From: Gnetum montanum
Taxonomy: Eukaryota; Streptophyta; Gnetopsida; Gnetales; Gnetaceae
Assembly (NCBI GenBank): GCA_015680685.1
Contig: MNCI01023765.1
Location: 345,264 to 409,263 of the forward strand
DNA: 64,000 bases
Reading direction: 5' to 3'
How positions within the stretch are numbered: position 1 is the first letter of the stretch; each line of letters starts with the position of its first letter. Under the pieces are notes generated by a model. That model saw only the letters and a program-made list of their open reading frames with translations. It searched no databases and was not told the DNA's origin. This document shows, in pieces, positions 33,288 to 43,476 of the stretch. Made by a program: the position numbers and the translations under genes.

Positions 33288-35108
33288 CTGCATGAAGCAA
33301 AGCAAAAAAAAGAAAAAAAAAAGAAAAGAAAAACAAAAAACATTGTGACTAAATTTAGACAAAATATTTAGTCAGAGGTGAAATTACCCTTTGTAAAAAG
33401 CTCTAAGGTGTTTTTCTAAATTAGTCTAAGAAATTTCACAAGAAAACATCATTATAATCTTATGTAGCCTTATATTATGGAAACACTTAGCAAATTTAGA
33501 CAAGGTAAATTAGCTTTGTAAAAAGCTCTAAGGTGTTTTTTCCTAAATTAGCTTAAGAAATCCCATAAAAGCATTGTTATCATATTTTATAGCCTTTATA
33601 GCCAAAATTTTATAGCCCAAAACTAAGTCTTAGTCTAAATTATGCATAAATTTAGAAAAAGTATTTAAATTATGAATAAATTTGAAAAAAATGCAAATTA
33701 TGCATAAATTTAGAAAAGGAAGCATAAGTTTAGAAAAAATATCTAAATTATGCAAAGCATGCATAAATTTGGAAAAAACACCTAAAATATGTATAAAATT
33801 TAGAAAAGCATCATAAACTTAGAAAAAACCATGTAGCCATATTAAAAGCTTTCTAAAAATAGAAAAAGAATTTACTCTTTTTAAAAAATAAAATTAAGCA
33901 TTAGTTTTAAATGTTGACAAAAGAAAAACATAAGTTATAGATATCAACCACTTCAATTTATAAATGGGTAGTGTGCTATGACGATAATTTTGCCTTCTTT
34001 ACACAACCATAGACCAAAAATTCATTTGTGCTTTGATTTTAGTGATTCCATTGTGAAAAGAATCTTGAAATTATGAACCATATAGCCATGACCATTAAAA
34101 CTAAAAAAGTATAGCCATATATCCATAAAACATGAAAAGATTTAGTCAAAACTGCAACCATCAACATTTGTTGCTTTTCACGTAGGATTGGTAAAAAATT
34201 TTCCAAATATTTGTTTGAGCTCTAAACGGAATTATTCCACCACCGTTTGAAATATTAAATTGAGCCCAATGCATCCATGCTTAGAAAAAATTCATCAATT
34301 TGGACAATAATTCGAAAATGACACAAACATCCTTATTACACATGCTTAGTAAAAAAATTTGTAGAAAATTCATTTAAAGTTAAATTAGAGTGATTCCACC
34401 TTTGTTGAAAAGGAGAAGCCAAAGATTATTTACTCATAACCATAAAATAGCCAAAATGTTTACCATTTCTTTAGAAAAATTTGCAAAATTACATAAAATT
34501 ATAAATGCGACACAAACAACCTAACTGTGCAACGTTAGGAAAACAACGATAACTTCATCATTATGAATCCAAATTAAACTAGACAACATCTGTTAGAAAT
34601 CCTAAATGAAGGCCTACAAACCCATAACATTTAATTTCACAAATATGTAGTAGTTCCTCCAAGAGAAAGTACACAACATTTCTTGCTTTTTAATGCCAAA
34701 ATTTCAAAAACCTCAAATCCTAGATTTCATATAGCCATGGAAATAATCAAAATAGTCAAAACCATTGAAACCCATTAAAGTTGACACCAAAATAATGGGG
34801 TAGGATTTTTTTAAAATTTAATTTTAACAAATCCTAAGGCCTAGATCTTATAAAATGGCCACACCCCAAAATTTTGGAAAAAAAGCATTAAACAGCAAGC
34901 CCTATTTTCAAAATCGAATCTACAAAATGTAAAGAAATGAAACAACCATGGATCTATGTGGAAATAGCCAAAATAGAAGGTGGGATTTCATCAAAATTCT
35001 ATTTTATCCCTCCACTAGAGTAGATTTGGAAAAAATGACTTCAACACATGGGAAACAAAACTAGAAAAACCATAAAAAACAAAGGCAAAAATAGGTAGAA
35101 CTACATAC
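33288..35108 (-). other. Large first intron of the antisense gene
   Basis: It is AT-rich, with repeated TTAGAAAAA-type blocks at 33640-33900 and several TATAGCC words. There is no coding signal on either strand. It is bounded by a GTATGT donor and a pyrimidine-rich CAG acceptor on the minus strand. Confidence 0.55.
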
Positions 35109-35659
35109 TTGGGAGTAGCAATAGAAGAAGCTTGGATGAAGATGGGCCTAGGTACTTCTTCTAGCTCCTAGGCACATTCATCCACCTTCTAGATTATATG
35201 GTTCTGGCTCTTTCCACTTTGTTGCTTTAGCACCATGATAGGCTCAAAGGTAGAAATGACTGAAAATTGAGAAGGATGGGAAATCAACGCTGGCTGTGAG
35301 GAAGATGGAATTCTTCCACATTGAAAATTGGTTACTTGTACCACAAGTATCTCTACCAAAGCTCTTCTACAATGCGTTGTTGATGTAGAATGATAATTTT
35401 GTTGAAAACTTGTGAGATTTCACAATAAAATCACATCTAAAACCTAAACACACACATTGAAACTCTAGCTGCTAATTTAGTGCACCATAATTCCAAGTTT
35501 ATTGAAGTGAAAAGGGAAGAAAGTCTAGTTCACCTTGGTTTTGGATGGGAAACAACTTCACTTTTCAAAATTTTTAGTTTTTGGATTATGGACCCCACCG
35601 CGCACCTTCTCTCTTGACCAAAAATTGCATCAATGCTGAGATTTATTTTCCTAATTTTG

Positions 35660-38600
35660 ATACTTAGCAGCACCATGTTGCAACCATGACTCCTATGCAT
35701 ACATGCTGAGGATACCATGCCCAATGTGGAAACATGACTCCTATTTTATGAAGCCATAAAAATAGAAATATTTTTCTATTTTTGGCAACCCAAACTTGCC
35801 TCTTTCAACCCTGGGTTCCCAAGAGTGGATGAGACATGAACAAAGCTAGATATCATGGGTTTCCATGCTATCGCAATAGTGCCCAGTGTGGAAGTAGGGG
35901 GGGGGGGGTAACATCCACTCTTACCCCTCCAAACACCCATCTACCCCAAGTTTGACATTAAAATGGATCCCACATGACTTGGCATCTCTGACAACCTTGG
36001 AATCTCACCAATCCTAGTTGAAACTAGTTGAAACTTTAGGATTTGGTGTTTCCACACTAGGGAAGGCTTCATCCATGGTGGGAATCTCATCCTCAATGTG
36101 GATGGATGGGGGAAAGCTAAAAATGATCTAAATTGACAACCAAGTAGCCATTTTTCAAAGCCCGGTGATCCCTAAACCCTACCAAAACCCTTTGGAGCTT
36201 CCACAAACCATAAAAGTGGTCAAATATGGTACAAAACTTGCATACCCAAGCTAGGTCCACCATGCCCAAGCTAGAAGAAAGTGGGAAGACTACATAAGAC
36301 ACTTAAGCTACCAAACTGATGGATCTTGAGACCTAGCATTGATTGTTAGCCCTTGCAACCTTGAAGGTTGACATGCATGATTAATTTGTTGTCAATCTTA
36401 TCTAGATTTGGCTTTCTTCATTAAGGGAGATCTCTTTCACACTACACCTCCCACCCTTAATGTGGATGGAAGGGGGAAAGCCTGAAAAGCCCCTCACAAC
36501 CTTCAAAACAACTAGATCTTGACCTTAGGCATTGATGGCCAACACGAGCAATCCTGTGGACACTCATGAATAGCCAAATTGATCATAAAAAGCTAAAAAG
36601 ATCTTCCCCATAATTTTCCATGCTAAGCATGGAATCCCTAGAATGGAAAAATGTGGGAAGCCAAAAAATTGCCTAATGATTCTTGAAACAATCAAATTTT
36701 AACATCGAATGTCAACAGTTGACACTAGCAACCCTAAAAGTCTACAATGATCACAAATTGCTACAAAGATTTTCCCCCAAAATTCTCACATTGAGCATGA
36801 AAGCCCCAGTGTGGGAAAAAGGGAAAAACATCATAAACCACTCATCAACCTTCAAAATAGTGAAAATTTAATACCAAACATTGGTAATTCTCACTAGTGA
36901 CCTCAAAGACCTTCATGCATGGCCAAAAATGATGCAAAAGGGTAAAAATATATTTACCCTTAGTTTTTCATGCTAGGAATACCATCCTTAACATGGAGAA
37001 GAGGGGGAAGCTCAAAACCCACCTAGAAAACTTCCAAACTAACTTATTTTCACTCCAAACCCTAGTCCTCAACTCTAATAGCCTCGGAAGCACACATGCA
37101 TGGTTGATTGATGTCAAAACTAGGACAAATCTAAGTTTTATGGTGTTTCCACATTTGGGATTCTTGCATCTATGTTGACCAACATGGAAATTAAGAGGGG
37201 AAGACTCATTTGGGATCCATAAATGCCTTAGAGAAACATTAACTAAACTTGCATGCACTCTAGGACCTTGCTGACATCCTTTGGAGCCTTCAAACTTCAA
37301 GAAAATGATGTCAAAAGGTTAAAAAATGGTTCTCGCTAGTTTTCCACACTGAGCATCCTAGTCTTAGCATGGAAAAAAGGGGAGAAGCCAAAAAAATCCT
37401 TAGAAATTCCCAAAATTTCCAAAAATTGACATTGTCCTTGACCTCGGTAGCCTAGGAGGTTGACATGCACAGTTGATTGAGGTTAAAATTGGCCTAGATC
37501 TAAGATGCATGTTCCTTCCATGCTAGGGATACCTTTTTCCATGATGTGGATGGTATCCCTAGCATGAAAATAGAAGAGGAAACTTGTTTGATGCTTCTAA
37601 ACACCTCAAAATAACATTAAATGACCTTTCATGCACTCTAGAACCCTACTAGCAACCATTGGAGACCTTAAACTTTACAAGACTAATCCCAAGTGGTCAA
37701 AAAGTGGTTCCCCCTAGTTTTCCATGCTGAGTTCTCCATCCATAGTGTGGAAAAGGGGGGGGGGGGGGGGGGGGTGAGGGAATAAAAAACCACTTAGGGA
37801 TGCTTAAAACTACTATATTTTGACATGGATCCATACCCCTTGGCCCTAGTAACTCTAAAGTGTAACTTGCATGGTTGATTGTGATCTAAAATTGGCCTAG
37901 ATTTAAGATTCTTACTTCTTCCATGCTATAGTAACTTCCCTAGTGTGGAAAAAAAGGGAAAAAGTTGCTTTTCCAATTTTGATAGCAAGATGACACTGTT
38001 GGAAGCCAAAGATCTATGCTAGAAAAGCCTAGGACCTCATAGCCTTAAGATTTTGCTTGTTTGATCTTATTTCAACCTTTAAAACCCATTATTTCCATTC
38101 TTCCACATTAGATTAACTTTCACAACATTAAATTAGGGGGGAAGACCTTAAGTTCCCTTAAATAGCCTTCAAATATGCTCAAAATTAACCAAAAACTTGC
38201 AAAATCAAAGTTTACAACCCTAGGAACCCAGAAACCTAGATAAAGTGCTCCTAAACTACCCTAACTTCAGAAAATAAGTGTCCCATCATTCTTCCATGTT
38301 TAGGATACTGTGCTCAACATGAAAAAGGTAGGGTTGGGGGGNGGTTTGGGAGGAGGCCATTTTGACATGTTTTGGCACTAAAAATCAACTCAAACTGCCT
38401 CAAAATGAAGCTAGAGGATGCACAACCTCCAAATCTAGGTCCCAGTTGCTTAGTTGACCATGTTTGATTCCATTTATCTTGAATTTTGGGTTTCCATGTT
38501 GAGCCCCATTTCTTCCACGTTGGCTAGTGTAGAAATAGAGGAGCAAGGCTCCAAAACCTACTTTTTGACCTTTATAAACCTCCGAAGTGCTCAGTTTTGA

Positions 38601-38760
38601 TGGATTTGACCCTGTGCTACCTTGGGAAGGTCCAAGAACCTTAATTTTGGACCTTTGAGCATAATAAAGCCTATCTTCCTTGGTTTCCATGCTAAGTGTC
38701 CCTATTTCCATATTGAGCCTAGTGTGGAAACCTCAAAACACTTGATTTTTTCATTTAAAC
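35660..38760. repeat. Degenerate tandem array, period about 190 bp
   Basis: A block resembling TTTTCCATGCTGAG...TAGTGTGGAAAAGGGG recurs at about 35670, 35861, 36050, 36250, 36430, 36625, 36785, 36965, 37145, 37340, 37520, 37720, 37918, 38098, 38296, 38487 and 38684. Alternate units share further text, such as TGCATGGTTGATTG at about 37097, 37470 and 37880, suggesting a dimer of about 385 bp. No coding sequence is present. Runs of 12 G (35897-35908) and 20 G (37755-37774) lie inside the repeated G-rich block. Confidence 0.75.
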
Positions 38761-38869
38761 AACCTAGAAATAGCCTTGATTGATGCCTGAACTCTCCTAA
38801 TAGCCTAGTAGCCTAAAAAAATGCCCTGCTAATGCCTTAAATTTGCAAAACCTAACCATTTTGACGTAT

Positions 38870-39790
38870 ATTACCTAGATTTTACCATATATAGCCTATT
38901 TTTCTTTATTTTTTCCTTATTATCTAATGTTTTGGGTTGTTTTTGGATATGTGTTGCCTTGTTAATCTTGTTGACCTTCTATGACCTTTATATAGCCTTA
39001 TGTGTTATTTATTTACCTTTGTTTGGCCTTTAAATGATATCAAATAGCAGGGTTTGACCTTCGCTGATCATCGTTTGACACCATATGACCATGGACTACT
39101 AAGGCCTTAAACTAGCATCATGTCTCACTAAGGCCTAAAACTAGCAAAATTATGGCCTTTATTGACCATTCATAGCCTTATTTCTTATACTTCCCCTTGC
39201 TTAACCTTGATTTAACCTTTTTTCTCCTTTATTGAACTTTGTCGAATTATCCTTACATCATTGATGGCCTTGGATGACCTTGATCGCATTAGATGTGCAT
39301 GTGTTTTATAGCATTTTAGCATTATTTATTCACTTTTACCTAGGTGCCACTTAATATGATTTTGGTTGACATGCAGGATTAAAGTATGAATACCTAGAAG
39401 TAAATCTACTTGCCTTTGTGTCTACATAGATCTCATGGTGATGTTGAATAGTGTATCGACCTTGATTGCCTAGATCTTAAGCCTGAGAGTCTTGTAGATC
39501 ACATAGCCTAGATAGAGAAACCTCTAGAATGGCCTAAAAACCTAGTTAAAACCCTTGACTTAAGAAGTAGGAAACGTAATCATAGACTCTCTAGTTGAGA
39601 TTCTTGTCATAGCACACAACAATGAGGAGAAAACCCTTAAACTAAGTTTCTCATTGGAGCTTCAATGTGCTCAAGACATCACTAAGGTCTTACAAAGCAA
39701 CATTAAGGCACTTGCCTAGTCATATGAAGATGTGCTAGGCCTATACCCAAGTCTAGTCTAGCACAACATCATACTTGAGACATCACAAAA
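38870..39790 (+). pseudogene. Ogre-type spacer/intron followed by the start of an RT
   Basis: At 38980-39200 the plus strand resembles the O1 post-protease spacer (repeated CCTTAAACTAGCAT words). A pyrimidine-containing acceptor TTGACATGCAG ends at 39376. Beyond it, in pieces, is the linker and N-terminal start of a Ty3/gypsy RT: ITKVLQSNIKALA, a stop where Trp is usual, SYEDVLGLYPSLV, a stop where Gln is usual, HNIIL (about 39680-39775). This corresponds to the usual FAWSYEDMPGLDPxxVxH block. The rest of RT is missing. The order spacer-intron-RT is that of Ogre elements. Confidence 0.6.
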
Positions 39791-40019
39791 TTTCAGGTCT
39801 CAACATCTTGACTAAAAATTTGGCTGAGTGTCAAAATAGTGGCACTTTGCCCAAATTTTTCTAAGTGTTGAGTGTAGCTAGCTCCAACTACTAGATTTGC
39901 AAAATTTTTTAAGTGTCAAAATGATGGCACTTTCTAGAAATTTGTCTAAGTGTCAAAACTTAGCAAATTTTCCTAAGTGTTGGTGCTACACTCGCTAGCG
40001 TAACTAGCATAACATTCAT

Positions 40020-40809
40020 GAAGGTAGGAGGATATGATTAGGAATCTTTGAGATCGTAAAGCCTTTGTAAAAGCCCAAGTGGCTAACTTAGGGGAGTTAC
40101 AAACTAAGGAGATCACATGGGCTCACTATTGGCATGTCACTTAGGACAAAGTAGTGGTCCTAAAAGAGATGGTGGAGCAATGTATGTAGATGGACCTCAT
40201 CTCCCAAAAGGTTGAAGACTAGAAGGATCACTGTGCTTAGGTCCTGCAATGGGACAAGACACAAAAGGCCCACAAGTGGTAGTCAGTGGTAAGGCTAATT
40301 GTGAGGCCTACCTAAAATGGGTTAAGGAAGAGTCAGTTAAATGACATAAGAGAGAGCTATTCATTAAGGGGATCCAAGTAGAGAGTGCTTACCAAATCTT
40401 TGAAATCACTCTCAAGGTGGAGAAATCCCCCACTCTTTAGATCACTACTATTGTGGATGAGACTACTACAGTTATTGTTACTCATGACCCTCCTACTTGG
40501 ACTCCTATAGATAGGTCCAACATCCTTTTAGGCATTGATCTTGGCAATGTTGATTGGGTCAACATGATGAAGGATCAAATCCTCCATCATTTGAAGAAAG
40601 GCCTTCCCCATCTACCCTTGGAAGTAATGGAGTTGGACTCTCCATAGGTTTGATATATTTTATACTTTATTTTGCGTTTTGAGTCATGATTTTAGCTATT
40701 GGTTACTAACTGGCTATAGGTTATCACATTTTAGGTCTCAAGAGACATTGGTGGCCCTAGTGGTAAGGGTGGGAATGACCAACCACTTCCTCCTTCAGAT
40801 GCCACTTAG
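40020..40809 (+). pseudogene. Antisense gene of O2, C-terminal exons
   Basis: This plus-strand copy of the O1 antisense gene end lies opposite to the O2 gag-protease direction. It includes AFVKAQVANLGELQ, MVEQCM, the open stretch 40453-40647 (IDLGNVDWVNMMKDQILHHL and GLPHLPLEVMELDSP), an 87-bp intron (40648-40734, GTTTGA...TTTTAG) and a 75-bp last exon (40735-40809; VSRDIGGPSGKGGN) ending ACT-TAG. Exon and intron sizes equal those of O1. The 5' part is truncated near 40020 against unrelated sequence. The codon at the donor is TAG where CAG would keep the frame open. Function is unknown. Confidence 0.7.
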
Positions 40810-41138
40810 CAGCCTCCTTTAGTTTAGTAGTTGGCTATTTATTCCTATTTTCATGCTGATGGCTATGGTTAGCCAAGACTATGTTATGGATGGTTATTCT
40901 TTAGCATCATTGCTATACATTATATTTATAAACATTTTAATTTCAATTTTAAATATTGGTTTTATTTTGGCTATATGTTTCTATAGTAGTAAATGTTGGA
41001 AATGACTATTTTGATGTTTTTGGTTACAACATTAAATTGATATGATAAGAAGCTAAAAAAAGGAGATATAATAAGGAATGTTTGCTAATTTTAGGTCATC
41101 GTGAGCATAGGTTATATTATGTGTTTGTGGATACATTG

Positions 41139-41312
41139 CTAGTTTAAGGCCATGGTAGGCCACAATGCTAGTTTAACATCTTAGAATACATGGATGCTAG
41201 TTTAATGTCTTGGTAGATGAGAACGCTAGTTTAAGATCATAGCATACTATAGTGCTAGTTTTAAGTCTTAGCAAATAGCGATGCCAATTTTAGGCCTTAG
41301 AAGGCCATGTTT
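41139..41312. repeat. 29-bp minisatellite, six units
   Basis: Six successive 29-bp units begin GCTAGTTTAA or a close variant, with the last starting GCCAATTTTA. Diverged relatives lie at 22430-22560, 39095-39170 and 63380-63530, always in the spacer after protease. Confidence 0.88.
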
Positions 41313-41759
41313 GAAAGAGGCCCTTTTTAATGTTTAAAACATAAGCAAAAATAAAGAAAGGTTGTAGAAAATAAGTAATACTGCAAATAAATTTAGGATA
41401 TGTGCATAAAATAACAAAGATATAAAAATTTGCAAAATAAATAATAAGGTTATTTAGCTATCATTGCATTTGGTCATAGAGGCATGGGAAGGTTAGGGGG
41501 TAAACTTCTCTTGTGTAGACTCTTCCTAATGTTTGCAAGATTAGGGAGTGAGTAAGGCCCACTCTACACAAGCTTGTATTTGCCATTCCATTCCATTACT
41601 ATGTTGAAAGGAAGTTCATCCCATAGTGTATCACATTGCTTCTCATTATCACCATTTCTCATCTTGGGTTCTTACTCTTCATGGCTAGGAGCTTCTTCTT
41701 GAAGCTTCACTTCAGACCCTAGTTCTATGTTCACATTGTTGATAGCTAGGGGAGTCACA

Positions 41760-42334
41760 TTGTCACCATGAATGATGATTTTACCTCCCTAGTAAGGAAG
41801 GTGAATTTCTTGATGGATGGACAAGGAGACAACTCATAATTGAGCTAACCAAGGTCTTCCTAGGATTAGGTTGTATCCTGGAATCTCTTCCATCACTAGG
41901 AAGTTTGTAATTGTAGGAAATTATTCTCTAGCTACAAACTCTAAGGAGATAGACCCCTTGATGTCAACTCTTGATCCATTGAAGGAATTAAGAGCTAATA
42001 TGGTTGTAGGTTGTACCTGCTCAGTTAAGCCTAAGCATTCAACTATGGGGCATGGGATGACATTGATTGCTACACCATCATCAACATGCATCCTATGTAT
42101 TTTAAATTGTCCTATTCTTATGGTTATGAATAAAGGAGCTGTAGTCACCTTGCCACTATAGGGATTAACCTTAATTTTTCTATTACAAAATGTTAAGGGT
42201 GTTGAATGTTCCTCTCCTAGTGAGGGAGGAATCATCACTGCATGGATGGCTTCTTTGTTAGTAGGAATATCCTCACTAATGTGTATGGAGGTCAACATTT
42301 TGACTAGCACCTTCTGATGTGTGGAAGAAGTCAT
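41760..42334 (-). pseudogene. Protease region of O2
   Basis: The 137-codon open stretch (41921-42334) is the best preserved protease of the O family: KVNPYSGKVTTAPLFI, then HVDDGVAINVIP (active site D-D-G), CLGLTEQVQPT, LNSFNGSRVDIKG and SLEFVARE. Spacing follows the retropepsin fold of plant Ty3/gypsy elements (D-x-G-x-x-x-N ... F-x-G-S). Downstream the L-G-R-P-W block is readable as LGRPWLAQL to about 41800. Gag precedes it on the same strand. Confidence 0.82.
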
Positions 42335-42429
42335 GATTAGGTCATATATGCTTAAGGTAGTATTTTTTTGCTTTAGATATTACTTAACTTGGCCCATTGC
42401 ACTAAGGAAGTTTTTGTCATTGGTTGTGG

Positions 42430-43070
42430 GCTTGTCACCCCAGTTATGCTTTACTTCCTCCATGTGTCCTAAAAGGCAGACTTCAGTTTTATGCTATGGC
42501 TACTATGGCTCCTTTTGATTGTCTTGGTTGTGATCTTTAGTGTCCTCCTATGTCTTGTTGGTTGAAGGAGATGGGGTAGAGAAGGTCATAGGTATAGCTA
42601 AAATGGAAGTGGGATTTGGTGGGTCCACTTCCTTTTGTGCCTCCATATGCTTGTCTTCCTTGTTGTAAGTTTTTGCTTATACTTTCTCCTTTGATTGGCT
42701 AAAACTTTTTGGTTATCAGTCATTGGCTGTAAGGAAGAGATAGTAGCATTGGCCATCATAGGGGATCATTGTGTAGTTAGCTGGACTACAATTGTTTGGG
42801 TTGTATTGGGTTAGAAGATCTTGATGATAAAAGGTTCTCCTAGAGGCATTCGTGATGGTACTCTCACAATGAAAGGAGATTTTGACCTATGGGAAGTTGA
42901 AGAAGCTCTCTCATTTTAAAGGGGTACTCGGATCATGAATAATTCTCTTGTAGGTCTCCAATTGTTATCAATGTTAAATGTCAAAATAATGTAAGGGCTA
43001 TCATTGGAATTCAATGGGGCTTTATAGACCTGTGTTGACTAGTTTTATGGTTGAATTGGATTAGACGCAT
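42430..43070 (-). pseudogene. Gag C-terminal part of O2
   Basis: The minus strand matches 20690-21270 of O1 closely at the nucleotide level, for example the block around 42570-42640 against 21040-21110. Reading frames are broken. The similarity ends at about 43070. Confidence 0.65.
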
Positions 43071-43079
43071 TTGTTGATG

Positions 43080-43415
43080 CAAAAATTTTGGATGCATCAA
43101 AACTGGGGAAAAAAATTCATTTAAAGAAACTATTGCCTAGGTTGCCTCTCATATGGGTACGAAAACCTGGGAATAGTCTTAGCTAGAGAGGGCAAAGTAG
43201 CATTCCAAAAAAATAAGTAAACTAAATTGAAAAATTGAGAATTTAAATTGAATACTATCTTGTAATTCAAGAATATAGTAGGTGATAAAAAATTAAATTT
43301 TCCTAGTCTCTTGCTATTACCTTCAGGCCAACATCATTGGTGATGCCCACTACCAAGTAGGAAGATCTGATTGGTGCTAGAGAGGGGGACCTACCACACA
43401 TTGCTACTATTTCAT

Positions 43416-43476
<61 letters not shown>

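Larger units (their letters stand above)
32669..35366 (-). pseudogene. Antisense spliced gene of O1, N-terminal exons
   Basis: The exon model on the minus strand is: a 35366-35109, b 33287-33097, c 32999-32802, d from 32715 into the E insertion. Donors read AA|GTATGT, AA|GTATAC, AA|GTATGC. Acceptors include a long pyrimidine tract ending ATGCAG (33290-33342), TTGTAG and TTACAG. The codon phase left open by each exon is completed by the next, keeping one reading frame. Readable protein includes EPIMVLKQQSGKSQ (a), PPHDMPFEKLKRPMEEAP (b), DDLDALFGEAVPRT and an acidic EEEEEK run (c), and VPEPSTQALVPK (d). Intron 1 is 1.8 kb; others are 86-97 bp. In-frame stops are mostly TAG. Function is unknown. 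Confidence 0.68.
40020..43070 (-). mobile_element. Ogre-like element O2, internal fragment
   Basis: On the minus strand from right to left come gag C-terminal part, protease and a spacer with the 29-bp minisatellite; the antisense gene then reads on the plus strand. The order equals that in O1 and O6. LTRs were not found at either end. Confidence 0.75.

Noticed and set aside
33152-33343. Hydrophobic Phe-rich N-terminus resembling a signal peptide or membrane segment (minus strand)
   Set aside because: The Phe-rich part translates a pyrimidine tract before a splice acceptor. Only the part after the CAG is exon sequence in my model.
41060-41320. CRISPR-like array
   Set aside because: The 29-bp units are directly adjacent with no unique spacers, in a plant retroelement spacer; it is a minisatellite.
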